Below are positions 34,945-47,063 of a stretch of 64,000 nucleotides of DNA, piece by piece. A program made the position numbers and the translations under genes. The stretch spans positions 338,693 to 402,692 of the forward strand of contig MNCI01022067.1 of assembly GCA_015680685.1 (NCBI GenBank), written 5' to 3'. The notes below the pieces were generated by a model that did not search any database, had not been told where the DNA came from, and saw only the letters and a list, made by a program, of their open reading frames with translations. This stretch comes from Gnetum montanum. Taxonomy: Eukaryota > Streptophyta > Gnetopsida > Gnetales > Gnetaceae. Position 1 is the stretch's first letter, and every line of letters begins with the position of its first letter.

Positions 34945-37300
34945 ATGTCTCCTTCTTCTTACGAGAGTGTTTCATCGCTTAGGTCCAATATAGTGAATAA
35001 TCAGAGGCGTAGTACACATGATAATCCACCAGTCCCTCAACATTTTCGCGTGGTATATGTTCATCCTGATGAGTATATACCAAACTTTACCTTTATCCTC
35101 CACCAGGATGAACAACTACATTGGCGTGATTTAGAAGATAACATAGTGTTACCTCCCGATCGCTTAGTCCATGAAATGCTCCTTCGTGATCTCACAAGAA
35201 TTGGTATGTAGCACTTACAGGCAGAGTACGTTGTGCATGATCATGACTCGAGAGAGTATCAACCCACAGAGGCACAACATTAAAGGTATTTACAATAGGA
35301 GAGATGCCATGAATCCATGAAGGGTAAGTGATCCTAGGATGTCCCACACTTCTTAAGTGAAAATGAGGATGGCGAACTTGCCTCGGGAGGGTTCCCACAA
35401 AATGATGTTCCTCTTGTTGACTTTGGTCAAAGGGTTGTGTATTAAAACCTTCACTCAACCATCCATAATCCAAGTTTTGATACCAACAGACATAAAGGGT
35501 CTGAAAAAGGAACACAAATGCATAATAAAGATAGAGATTCTGATCATAATCGCGAGCGAGGCTGCGACCATCGAAGAGAAGGTAGTAGGCATCGTCATGA
35601 TGATGGTCCTCCTTTTTCTTCACCTTCATCATTTCCTTCACCCTCTCCTTCAAGATCTAGATGCAATCATAAAGGAAAAGATCATGAGGATAAAGGTAGG
35701 CAAGGTGGGAGTCATAGACAAAATAGTCAGGAAAGGGTACAAGGGCATTCTAGAGAATCACAGCATAGAAGAAGGGAAAGTAGGGAACAACATAGGCATC
35801 ATAGACACCACAGACAGGATGATCACGATGAACCCCTACTCGCTACTTGAAGTATGCTAGACATAACTAAGGTTGTTAGAGTTCCAACAAGGCACCAAAA
35901 ATATAGTAGGATGAAGAGATTATACATGAATAATATCCCATGATTTGAAGGGGGATATAACACTGATCCTCAAAATCATCTACAAGCATTTCATGATGCA
36001 TGTGCCTTAAAAAACATAGAAAATGAATGGAAAAAACTAAAGTTGTTCCCACAGACACTAGTTAAAGAAGTGGAAAGCTGGTACCGGTCCTTACAACTAA
36101 AATCCATTCGTAGGTGGAGTACCATGTTAGAATTGTTCAACGATAAGTACCAAACATACTCCCGAGTGTCCAACCTGCAAAAGCAAATTCAAGGATGGAA
36201 ACAAGGAGGACATGAACCCTTGGATGCTGCCATGGGCCAATATTATGCACTATTACATCGTTACCTAGGCCATGATTACTCATAGAGGGATCAACTACGC
36301 CATCTTGTAGATGGGCTTAGGCATGAAACGTGAAGAACCCTTGGGACTTAAGCCCAAGGAAGACTATCCAAGCTTAGGGTCCATCAAGTATAGAGATTAT
36401 TAGAGCACTTTGCTAAAGAGGAAGGTGAGTTAAGAAAAAGAGAGAGTGCGGAGGAATATAATAGAGATCCTTCCCTCCAAAAGAAGGGAGTAAGATTTTG
36501 TGAGGATGAAAAAGAGTGACCACTCGAAGAGATGGTGAATAGGAAAAATTTGCCTATTCAAAAGTTGGCATCGGAAGTATTGGCAAAGGTAGACCAAATG
36601 TGGGACTCCTTAGATAATAAATTTCAAACCATTCTCAAAATAGTAGAGGAGCCTAGAGAGTAAGGTAGTGATCACGAAAAGAGAAAAAAGAGAGAAGCAA
36701 AATATGCATGCAACAAGGGTAAGGGCAAAGTTGTCATCATCGAAGAGGTTGTGGATTTGGATACAGATAATGATAGTGGATGTGAGATATTCCAATATGA
36801 CCATCCTAAGGGATGTTGCCTTGTAATCTCACATCTACAAGAGTATGGGGTGTATGCACTCAATCTACGATTGAATAGAAGGCAAACACCCTAAAGGTTA
36901 CCTTCTCCTCAAGGTAAGCCAAGACAATTCCACCAACCCTTGACGTATTATCCAAGTGAAACTCCACCACAACCAAGTGAGTAGTATCAACAATGGTAGC
37001 ACCCACAATCATGGGGAATGCCACCACCACAGCAATAGTATCCTTACCATCAATCTGATTTGTATGGATATTATGTGCAGCAGTCAATCTCTCCACGTGA
37101 CTCTACTGGTCACGTCACTCCTCAACCTTACGACCAAGCCCATGAGGATTATAGGACTCCTTCTCCTAGGGGTGATGTTCCACAGACATACTATCCTTCT
37201 CATCTGGCTACATCTCTTCCACCCATATCTCCATTACCACCTGCTCCAGCTATGCAAGGTGAGCTCCCTGCCCAGCCGTAGCAACGTAATGCTATAAGGG
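34945..37300 (+). pseudogene. Element E gag (decayed)
   Basis: The first 88 codons from ATG 34945 are open. A basic Arg/His/Asp/Ser-rich linker (35518-35850) ends DEPLLAT. The capsid domain (35880-36340) has CALKNIENEWKKLKLFPQ, WYRSLQLKSIRRW, MLELFNDKYQTYSRVSN and LLHRYLGHDYS. The zinc knuckle near 36780 is damaged (CEIFQYDHPKGC, second Cys to Phe). The tail is Pro/Gln/Tyr-rich (37060-37280). Stops include TAG and TGA within the capsid. It is homologous to the C gag and different in its N-terminus from B and D. Confidence 0.8.
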
Positions 37301-37559
37301 CTGTTAACTCTTAATCTACTATTGGTTCTAACAATTGCATAAAGAAAATACTTTTCTTTAGAACCAAAAATCCAACTAAGTCCTTGCAACCACAAGCGGC
37401 TAACCCCTTAGACACCTCATTACCAATCAAAACTTCAAAACTCCCTTCAAACCAAACATTGCACCCAACGCATACGGTCATGTTAACTCATGTCATCACT
37501 GATTGGATAAAATTTGGTCATCTTCCTAGGAAATTCTTTGATCTTGAGAGTCCTCTTAT

Positions 37560-40500
37560 ATATCTATAGATTGCTAGGAATGAGTCATGCAAGGCTCTTT
37601 TGGATTCAAGTTTTGGTGTCAACTTAATCTCTTAAGAAATGTACAAAGCTTGGAACCTACCTCCACTAAAAAAGAGTAACATACGTTTAGAGCTGGCCGA
37701 CCAGTCCATCATTGTCCCATTAGGATTAGTGGAGGACATTGTTACCACTATTTGTGAATGGTCATATCCAACAAATTTCCTAGTAATTCAAGTGAACAAC
37801 AATAAGGGGGACTTCCCAATCAAAATGGAAAGAGCATGGCTAAGCACAATTGACGTGTGCCTAGGAATCCGCAATCTTTCCCTGGAAATATCAAAAGAAA
37901 ATACATTTGGAAAGATTGAGAAGAAGAAAGTTTCATGCATCACATACAATGACATAGGGTGTAATTGTGTGTAGAAGTTATGGTTTGTACAATATTTAAT
38001 ATTGCCTGCATGCAATCAGTGTGCACAAGTAACTAATATACAAAGATGCCTATATGCAACAGCCACAAGACAAGAAGACACCTAGTGGCTGATAGCTGAT
38101 CAAGAGAACAGTTCATCTATATGCATGGAACCAAATAAGGGTTTGACTTGCGCTTACATCGATAGCATAGACACCTTAGAGCAAGTCCATCATCAACTTC
38201 CAAGTCTTGATACTGAAAATATCAACTAGGGGAAGTTGGAAATCCCTGATAAGTTTAAGCAGGAGCCCCTTAAGTTAAAACCATTGCCCACCAGTATGGA
38301 ATACACATTTCTCAAGAATGGAAAATCAGTAATTATTAATGCTAAGCTTGCTCCTCAACAAAAAGAGAGACTATTGAAGGTAATAAATAAACAGTCGAAA
38401 GCCTTTGCTTGGTCATATCCTCAATTAATATGAATAGATCCTAGGATAGGCCAACAGAGAATTTACACTGACCCCTCCATGAAGCCTCGAAGACAAATGC
38501 AGAGGTGACTTAACCCAAAGCTTAAGCAAGTGGTTAAGGAAGAAATCGAACAGCTTCTAAAAGTTGGGTTCATATACCCCATTGTTGATAGTGAATGGGT
38601 TAGTCCCTTAGTTATTATGCTCAAAAAGGGAGGTAAATGGAGGGTGTGCATAGATTTTAGGCTACTGAATATGGCAACATTCAAAGATCACTTTCCCTTG
38701 CCATTCGTCGACCAAGTCTTAGACACCATTGCAGGGCATCGTTACTATAGTTTTTTGGATAGGTACAGTGGGTACAACCATATACAAATAGCCCCAGAAG
38801 ACCAAGCCAAGACTACGTTCACCAATCCTTGGGGAAAATTTGCATACAAATAGATGTCGTTTGGCTTATGCAATGCCCCTGCAATAACGATTAGCTCTAA
38901 GCATATTCTAGTAGCAGATAGGAAATGGTGTGGAGGTCTTCATGGACGACTTCTCCACCTACAGAGCAAACTTTGATCAAGCCTTGTATTGGTTAGAGCA
39001 AGTACTAAAATGATATGTAGAAAGCAATTTAAGGCTCAACTGGCAAAAAAGCCATTAATGGTCCAAGAAGGCATCGTATTAGGGCATAAGATTTCGCAAA
39101 CAGGGATAAAGGTAGACCCCGAAAAGATCAAAGTTATCCAAGGAATTACCCATCAACCTGAAACTGTAAACGATATTGGTCATTCCTTGGACACATTGGC
39201 TATTATAGAAGATTCATTGAGAACTTTTCAAAGGTTGCAAAACCATTCGTGGAACTAACGAAAAAGGATGTATCTTTTGAATGGACCAAGGAATGCGAAC
39301 TAGCCTTCCAAACTTTAAAACAAAAGCTCGTAGAAACACCCATTCTACAAGCTCCTGACTGGTCCAGACCATTCCATATAATGACTGATGTGCCCAACTA
39401 TTCTTTAGGAGCTGTACTTACATAGTTAGATAGCCAAAAATGTCCTTATTACATCCACTGTGCAAGTAGGAGTATTGCTGGTGCACAACTTAACTACACT
39501 ATAATAGAGAAAGAGTTAATGGTTGTAGTGTTTGCACTAGAAAAATTTAGGCACTATGTATTGGGTTATAAGGTATTTTCACATACAGATCATAGTGCAA
39601 TTTGGTTCCTACTGAATAAACCAATGGTAAGCCCTCACATCATAAGATGGCTTATAATTTTACAAGAGTTCGATCTTACAATGATTAATCATAAAGGCAT
39701 CGAGAACATTGTTGTTGATCATTTATCTCGGTTGCAATGGGATAACAAAGAGGATGAATATCCAATTTTTGATCATTTCCTTGATGAACTCCTCTTTGCA
39801 AGTGTAGTAACTAATCAATTAACCACAGAGACAAACTGGTCTAGTAGTATTCTCACCTATCTCCTTACACAACAAATACCACAAGAGTTAGACGCTAAAA
39901 AGAAACAACAGTTTCTTCACCGAGCTAAGTATTTTATGGAAATCAACAGGCAACTTTATAAAGAATGTCCTGATGGCTTGGTTCGATGGTGCTTTCCCGA
40001 TATAAATCAACTACAAGTTCTCAAAGATGCTCATGAGGGTCCTTGTGTGGGTCATTATGCTAGGAGATGAACAACCATTAAAATCCTACTTGCAAGATAT
40101 TATTGGCCTACATTGTTTCGGGATGCCCATCATTTTATCCAATCTTGTGAGCGCTATCAACGTGATGAGGGAATGACTGCTAGAATGGAGGGTCCGCAAC
40201 AATGGATTCAACCTTTATAACCCTTCGACATATGGGGAATTGATTTTATGGGGCCTATTACACCAATGTCCAATGGAAAAGCCTACATCGTTGTTGTCGT
40301 TGACTACTTTACAAAATGGGCAAAAGTAGCCACTGTTAAGGATTGTACATCATCTACAGCTATACAATTTGTTCAACAACAAATCGTAAATAGGTTTGGC
40401 GTGCCTTGTGCACTTATTTTTGATAATGGCACACATTTTATAGGTGCAACATTTCGAAAGTTGATGCAACACTTAGGGGTTGAACACAAACTAACTACAT

Positions 40501-41118
40501 CATACCACCCTTAAGCGAATGGTCAAGCCAAAGTCACCAATAGGGAGATTACAAAAATATTGACAAAAACTATTAGCAAGTATATGTGAGATTGGAGCAC
40601 CAAACTGAATGATGCTCTTTGGGCATACTCCTCCACATGGAAACTCCCTATAGGCTACTCTCCCTATCAATTAGCGTATGGGAAAATTCCAATGCTTTCC
40701 ATTCAAGCATAACTCCGTACATTATCTATGGTGTGTGATCTCAACCTTGACCTTGATCTAGCACAAAAAGAAAGGTTAATGACAATTAAATTACTAGATG
40801 AGAACCAATTAGCTGCCCTGTCATCTAACAAATTGCACAAGGCCTTCAATAAACAACATCATGACCTAAGAATTAGAAAACTTAAATATCAACTAAAAGA
40901 TAAGGTTCTCTACTGGAATCCCACACATGTGCCACAATGAACCAAATTCCAAATGATGTGGGAAGGACCTTATGTCATTCATGCAACTTTTCCGTCAAGG
41001 GCCATGATGATTTACAAACCTGAGAGCCTAGACAAGAAACTATTGGTCAATGTCCAACAAACTAAACCTTTTCATGAGCCTAGGATAGCCAGTACCAATG
41101 CTACCTCTGTTGGTGCAT
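37560..41118 (+). pseudogene. Element E pol: protease, RT, RNase H, integrase (decayed)
   Basis: The protease has LLDSSFGVNLIS (active-site Gly replaced) and ERAWLSTIDVCLGI. The RT (38500-39000) has VGFIYPIVDSEWVSPLVI, RVCIDFRLLNMATFKDHFP, SFGLCNAPA and FMDDFSTY. RNase H (39370-39740) keeps TDV, EKELMVVVFALEKFRHYVLG, HTDHSAIWFL and VDHLSRL. The integrase HHCC finger ends CERYQRD (last Cys to Tyr); the core has WGIDFMGPITPMS and FDNGTHF, but the Glu expected in GQxE is Lys (NGQAKVTNREI). The C-terminal part ends QQTKPFHEP. About a dozen stops and at least two frameshifts (near 38885 and 39200) inactivate it. Confidence 0.85.
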
Positions 41119-42995
41119 AACCTTACTCCCTATTTCAGATCGCCTCCTACCACCTCAATTGTGGGGGAGACAGTCACCAATGCTAACCATTCAAAGCCCT
41201 CAGTTCCCTTTGTATTTTTTTTTTGCACCATTATTCACAATTTTACTATTTCTTTATTTGATTTACTTTTCTTTGTCTTACAATAAGTGCTCATGATGGT
41301 GGATTGTATTATAATGATGTTGCTTGCTAATGTTTGGTTTTTGCCTTTGATTTTCAATGTTGATACTAAGATATGATTCTTTTGATAAAACAGGCAATGA
41401 GTCCACACCATCCATTCATCCATTCAACTCTGTGGTCTCCCTTAGCTTGGAACTATACTGTCCCTTTTCCTAAATAAACTTGTTAATGAATTGGTGGCTT
41501 GGTATTCTTCAAACCAAGAAAGGACTCAATACTTGAAAAGGGAGTGACTTCAAGGGGATTCAACGCACTTGTGCTGGCTATTCTCTTGGGTACTTGGATG
41601 CTTTTCATGGGTATTCTACCATTCCAACATTGACCTACTACCATGAACCTAAGTAAAAAAAATATAATAAGTCTTTGCATGGTGTGGTTCTCATGCAAAA
41701 AAAAAACTTGGGAATTCAAAGCACACCCCTTAGACATAATAAAGAAATATGGAGCTACAAGCACTAGTTATGGCACTGGAAAGACATGTTACACATGCCT
41801 AAAGGTTCCCTTTAACTAAGGCCCTTTCTTGCTTCCTACTTCTCCATCTCACTCTCCTTGGAATGGTGGTGACTCTTTGGGGAAGCATTCTTGTTGCTTC
41901 AAGAGGATGGATTGGTCAAGAGTATTGATGTGAGGTCACTGGATGTAGTTGGTTTAAGTCCAAATTTGAAATGAGTTCTACTCAGTTACCTTAACCATAA
42001 AATACACAAGGGACTTTACACAACCTTGCTCTTGGGATTCCATTCCATCTTCTCCTCTCCATCTTTCTTCCCATTTTCCACCTCATTGTCGATTTTATGA
42101 TTAGTCTATATTTTGGTTGATGCATTATTTTTCCTTGGTAAATTCTTATGCGTAAGCTTTTAACCCTTGTTCCATGTGTCATTCCTAGAGCCTACGGACT
42201 ATTTGGTATGTGGGTTTGTCAGGGCATAAGGGCATGGACCTAGTTTGGGGAGGACCCACTAACATTCCTTTATGGTGCAATTGTTAAGTTCTTTCCCTTT
42301 AACATTCTTTGCAATCAGCCATTTCTCATTTCATCCCCATCCATGACATCTATTTTATTGGCTTCACCGTTGTTATTTCTCTCATCTTTCTTGTTCCTTC
42401 TATTTTTCCAAACTACTGCTATTGGAGGTTCACTCTTAGTTGTGGGGGTCTTGTCCCAAATTTTTTGAATTTATCTCACCCCTACATCATAAACCTCTAA
42501 CCCAATATCTACCATAACCACAACTCAACTAATGTGCTTTATATCAAGGCAAGGTATCAACTGCATTGTGTTTTATCTATCCTTGCTAATTTGTGACTAT
42601 GTTGTGTGTGCAGATGACGATCATACGAACAATAGAATGGGCTAAGAGGGAGCACTCATGATGGACTAGAGCTAGAGCATATACGAAACGAACAAGTTTG
42701 GTCACGTGGTTATAGATAAACAACGGAAGCGCAATCTCGGCATCGGTAGCAACGTGCCTCATTTTCTTTTCTCTCTCTTCAAGCTGTCAAATAAGAGTCT
42801 AGATGTCATTTATGTATGGTGTTCACCACAATGGGCATGAACACAAATGTTGTAATATGCTTTTAGATCCGTTCACCAAGCACTTTGAGTCTATCACCCC
42901 GTTCCACTGTTAGTTGTCATTCAATCAATAATCCCATACCTTCCTAATATTTTGTAAGGAACTCGAGGATGAATTTTCATTCAGTCGTGGGGGTA
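41119..42995 (+). other. Element E post-pol region without ORF3
   Basis: It holds the conserved box TTTGGGGAGGACCCACT (42244-42260) and a purine block CTTAGTTGTGGGGGTC (42435-42450). A branch-point-like GCTAAT near 42587 is followed by GTGACTAT and the acceptor TGTGTGTGCAG just before ATG 42614. The frame after that ATG stops after 15 codons (MTIIRTIEWAKREHS), where C and D have ORF3. The region ends in the purine tract CAGTCGTGGGGGTA at 42982-42995. Confidence 0.55.
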
Positions 42996-43835
42996 TGATG
43001 AACCGCGATATCGGGATCATGATATTGCATCCGTGATATCGGGTCTGTGATATTGGAGCCTTCCATGCGATATCGAGCATTTGATATCACGACCTACCTT
43101 GTTACCTATAAATAAGAGGTGGGTGCACTTGGTTTGGTAGTAGATTAGTTAGACCCTTACCCAAACTCTTGCCTTTTGTCCCTCTTAAAGTTAGAATTAT
43201 TTCTATGTGCCCACAGTAGGAGTCATAAAGTGAACAGATCTTTATTCGAGCATTGTGTACTTGAGCACCCCTTGTGTACGGTAATAAAGACGAACTTTGT
43301 GATAAACCTTGCAGCATTCAAAATAGATTAATTAATGTTAATTACTATTACTTAATGCTTTCCTTAGTTAATTAATGTTCTCTCTCTCACCCTACAACTC
43401 TCCTAAGTAATCACACTCAGCACGACCACTTCGAGCATGTGTGTAATGCTTGGTAACCTAGTAACGATTAGCATTTGGTAATCCCAGTAGTGTTGCACTA
43501 GTTTAGGATGTGTACAGCAAGTGAGAATGGGTGCTGGTGTTAGGACTAGTTAAAGCATAGTTGAGTAGTTAAATTAAATTAGTTACTTAGTTATCTCTCT
43601 CTCCTCCCTTTGTAGTACCAGGACATAAAAACATAAAAAACTATAAAAATCATGTACCTCAAGGTTACTTAACCATACAATCGTGCTATACAAGTAAGCT
43701 TGGGAAGACAACGATTGACTAACTCGTCCTTGTTCCACAAAGGCGCATAAGCACTAAGTCCTTGGAATTCGACCGGATCATGCATGGATGCTTGTATTTG
43801 TATGGTTGAGCATAGGGATACCTTACTGCTCATCA
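42996..43835 (+). repeat. 3' LTR of element E (840 bp)
   Basis: It begins TGATGAACCGCGATATCG and ends GCTCATCA before the target duplication GGTAT. U3 carries six GATAT words in its first 95 bases; a TATA box, CCTATAAATAAGAGG, follows. Confidence 0.9.
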
Positions 43836-43836
43836 G

Positions 43837-44147
43837 GTATGTTCCAATTTGCACATAGTTTTTTCAAAATTTGTCATTGCCCGAAGGATATCATAAGGGT
43901 AAGTGACCTTAAAATTGTTAGAAATGGTTGTCAAATTAATTTTATTTCTTTACCCAGACCATGAAAATTATTTTTTGGAATCACCTAATCAAAATAGGGT
44001 CCAATATCAAAAATTTTAGGGGAATTTCCATGAAAATCTTTAATTCTAAATCACACTAAGTAAGCAATAAATCCATTAAGGTAAGGAGTAAGGTATAAAT
44101 CAAATTTTGTAAATAGCCTTACTAACAATCATTCCGTGTGACTATAG
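43837..44147 (+). other. Putative intron in the ORF3 leader of element D
   Basis: Joining D across E gives AAAAG|GTATGT, a good donor placed at the insertion point. A perfect TACTAAC lies at 44120-44126 and the acceptor GTGTGACTATAG ends at 44147, directly before ATG. Predicted length is 311 nt, close to the 299 nt in C. Confidence 0.5.
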
Positions 44148-46876
44148 ATGGCCCCTAAAAGAGGACAACAAGGAGGACCCTCATAGGGTGCATCCAAACG
44201 ACCAAGGAGAGGCAGAGGCCAGGCATCTCTCAAGGAACGTATAAAACAGGAGCCACAATTATTTAGCATCCTTCAAGAACCTCTTGTTACTGTGCAATCG
44301 GGACATGCTAAAGGAGGAGATGGCAAAGCACCTGAACAAGGACAACATCTCACATTGTCTCTGGAATGTGTTCAGGCAATACATGAAAGGTCCACATTAG
44401 CAACTGTGATTATGGAACTCAACTTTGGACCTTTCACTGAGTTTGCTCCCGAACCAATCAAGGACCAACTTAGAGGATCCCCACTGTGGCCTATTCTCTC
44501 TGAAAGTCATGATTGGTACCTGGGAGAGACGTACTAATTTTGGCTTAACAAAGAAGAACGCACCACCATTGATATTGGTGGTATTTCTATTGATTTCTCT
44601 GCCAAAGCCATTTTGGAAGTTCTAAATCTTTCGAATATAGGGACAAAAGTTGCTCGCTTGTCCACTCGCTCTGATGCTAATGCACAAAAGATATGATTGA
44701 AAAGGATGTACGACAAGGAAGACAAAACATATAGAGAGCTAACAGTTGAAGAGAGAATCTACTTCAAAATCAGCACATATCACATCTTCCCCACAAAAGG
44801 TTTAAACAGAATTTCTACATATGCAACTAGAGGAAGTATCATCTTGATGGGCAACATTAATGCCAACCTACCCCATCTATATCTTACAAAACTTTTGAGG
44901 TGGTTTGAAGAACATAAGATGGGAAAGTTCGCATTGCCCTTCCCCTGTCTCATCAGGAAGCTGTGCCGACATGCTAGAATTCTGGAGTACACCAATAACG
45001 TCCCCAAAAAGGCCCAAAATGCTTCATTCACTAAATTATTGAAGCCACCAGCCCCAAGAAAAAGTGCTGGTGAGACACTGGAGCCTAAGTAAGAACAAGA
45101 AGCAGGACCCAACACACAAATTACAAGCCAGTAAGACCAGCCACCACCATCACCGCAGGACTATTGACAGTTGATGAGCCATCTTAGGGCCATTGTTGAA
45201 ATGGTCAACTAGGGAAGCCGTGATGAGGCCAATCTCTTCAGGTTCATCAATGATGTCGTACGACCCACAGTCTCAATTGATTGTGCACAGGGCAAGGTAT
45301 CTATCCAAACAAGAAGAGGGGAATCACACTAGTCACAACAGATCTCTGGGAATGCTGCATCTTTTGAGGTGCAATTAGAAATTGGTGAAGGTGCCATAAT
45401 AGTGGTCATGCAAAACCAAGATGCAGTGAGAGCCATAGAAGTGGTCATAGATCACATTAAAAAATCATTCAATGTCCTTGTTGTGCCACCGGCAGATTTT
45501 CAAGGAGCACGCGATGCTCAAACTTTGGCCAGTCCCTCAATGATTCCTAAGGAGCATGAGGATGTTCTAGATTGGTTGCTACAAACAAGACAAGTGATGA
45601 CATCCTTGTTTAACATCCCTCATGATGTCACAACAACTCAGTCAAACCTCATCTTCACAAAAGGGAAGCTGGTCATGGCAGAGATTAGGGTCAAGCATGT
45701 GGAGGAGGAGTTAAAAAGACTCCAAAAAAAGCTTGTCACCTTACAAGTTGCATAGCGGGACCCGTCCCAATTCATCCTTGCAGACTAGCTAGAGTCCTTC
45801 CAAACATAGTAATTGAATATATTACTGGTAGAGAACAAAAGAGTGGCAGAGGAAAAAGAAAAGGTTGATTAGGATGCTTCCAAGGCACAAGCTCAAACAT
45901 ATGCACATACCAAAGCACTTAAGGCCTTACAAGAGGAAAATAAACAGCTTGCCACTGACAATCTTCACTTGACTACGATGGAAAAATAGAAGAATGTTCT
46001 CGAAGAAAATTTTCAACAATTGCGGAAACAATTAATAAGGGTCAACCAAGACATGAATCACTTGGCCAGAGAAAACAAAACCCTTTCAATGGAGGAGGTA
46101 CGTGCAATCCGTCAAAAGACGGCAATTGAAATACACGCAAGGCATAACGAGGCCAAGTGACATGAGAAGCTCAAAGAGCACTTTCGAGATTAGGTGGGGA
46201 TGTATGAACAGGTGATTAAAAAAGAAATCCATATGGCCAAAGCCCACATTAACACACTCAGTGCTTAAAACATTGATTGGTGAGCCATATTGGATACTTA
46301 TGCATTCGTCCACCAAGCAGAAATAAAAAGTCGAAACCTGCAGATACAAGATCTCACAGAATACATGGAGTTGGCAAACCTACAGTATGCCAACTTAGCC
46401 ATGTTGACAGCAAGACACCTAAGGATAGAATTGGAAAAGCAAGTAGTAACCACCTACACAAAGTATGAAATAGAATTGCTGAGCATAAGAAGACACTACA
46501 AAAATTAGAAGTGGTGAATTGTGAATTAGAGGTGGTTAAGACTAGCTACCAAGGACAAAAGGATGTTGCAGTAGATTTGGTTCGACAGCTCACAAACTAC
46601 CAGGAATACAAGGACAAAGTCAAATCCTATGAAGAGGAATGACGACTATTTGCAACTTGGTATGTCAAGGCCAATCAGATGTTTCTGCAACTGCCATGTC
46701 CATGGGAGGTGCTTACTTCATCAAACATTGGAGCATCAACATGAACGGCACAAGATCCCCGAACCGAAGAAGAAAAAATCTAGGCACTCCTTCAGCAACA
46801 TCAACTTCCAAAACCTAAAGCCCAAGATAAGGGGAAGAGACCCATGGAGGAATCACCACCACTAAGAACCACATGA
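44148..46876 (+). pseudogene. Element D ORF3 (unknown protein of about 900 residues, best-preserved copy)
   Basis: ATG 44148 opens MAPKRGQQGGPS, a basic N-terminus. The first domain has STLATVIMELNFGPFTEF, SPLWPILSESHDWYLGE, TYRELTVEERIYFKISTYHI, FPTKGLNRISTYATRGSI and FALPFPCLIRKLCRH. The middle has IGEGAIIVVMQNQDAVRAIE and ILPHDVTTTQSNLIFTKGK-like text. From about 45660 the sequence is Lys/Glu/Gln-rich and probably coiled coil. The conserved motif DLTEYMELANLQYANLAML lies near 46350-46410. A basic tail GKRPMEESPPLRTT ends at TGA 46874. About 15 stops and some frameshifts break it. The first domain resembles plant retrotransposon-associated domains of unknown function. I saw no enzyme motif and no membrane segment. 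Confidence 0.65.
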
Positions 46877-47063
46877 GTCCAATAAATTTTTTCTTTTGAC
46901 AATTTTTTGTATGTGTCCCAATTTTGTTTTGTTCAATTCCACACTGCGGCATGAGTAATTCCTAGTTAGTCAAATAATTCCATACCTATCCACTATGTAA
47001 TCAATCAAACCCATTCTCATTTTATCTAACTCAAGTACGAGTTGTTATTCAATCGTGGGGGTA

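Larger units (their letters stand above)
34020..43835 (+). mobile_element. Element E: Athila-like LTR retrotransposon (gag-pol) inside element D
   Basis: LTRs at 34020-34806 and 42996-43835, flanked by GGTAC and GGTAT, a 5-bp target duplication with one C-to-T change. The order is primer site, gag, protease, RT, RNase H, integrase, a long post-pol region, polypurine tract. No ORF3 is present. It is the least decayed of the three nested elements, as expected of the last insertion, but still has many stops. Confidence 0.9.

Noticed and set aside
44148-46876. ORF3 as a retroviral-type envelope
   Set aside because: Position fits, but no signal peptide, cleavage site or membrane anchor is visible and half of it looks like coiled coil.
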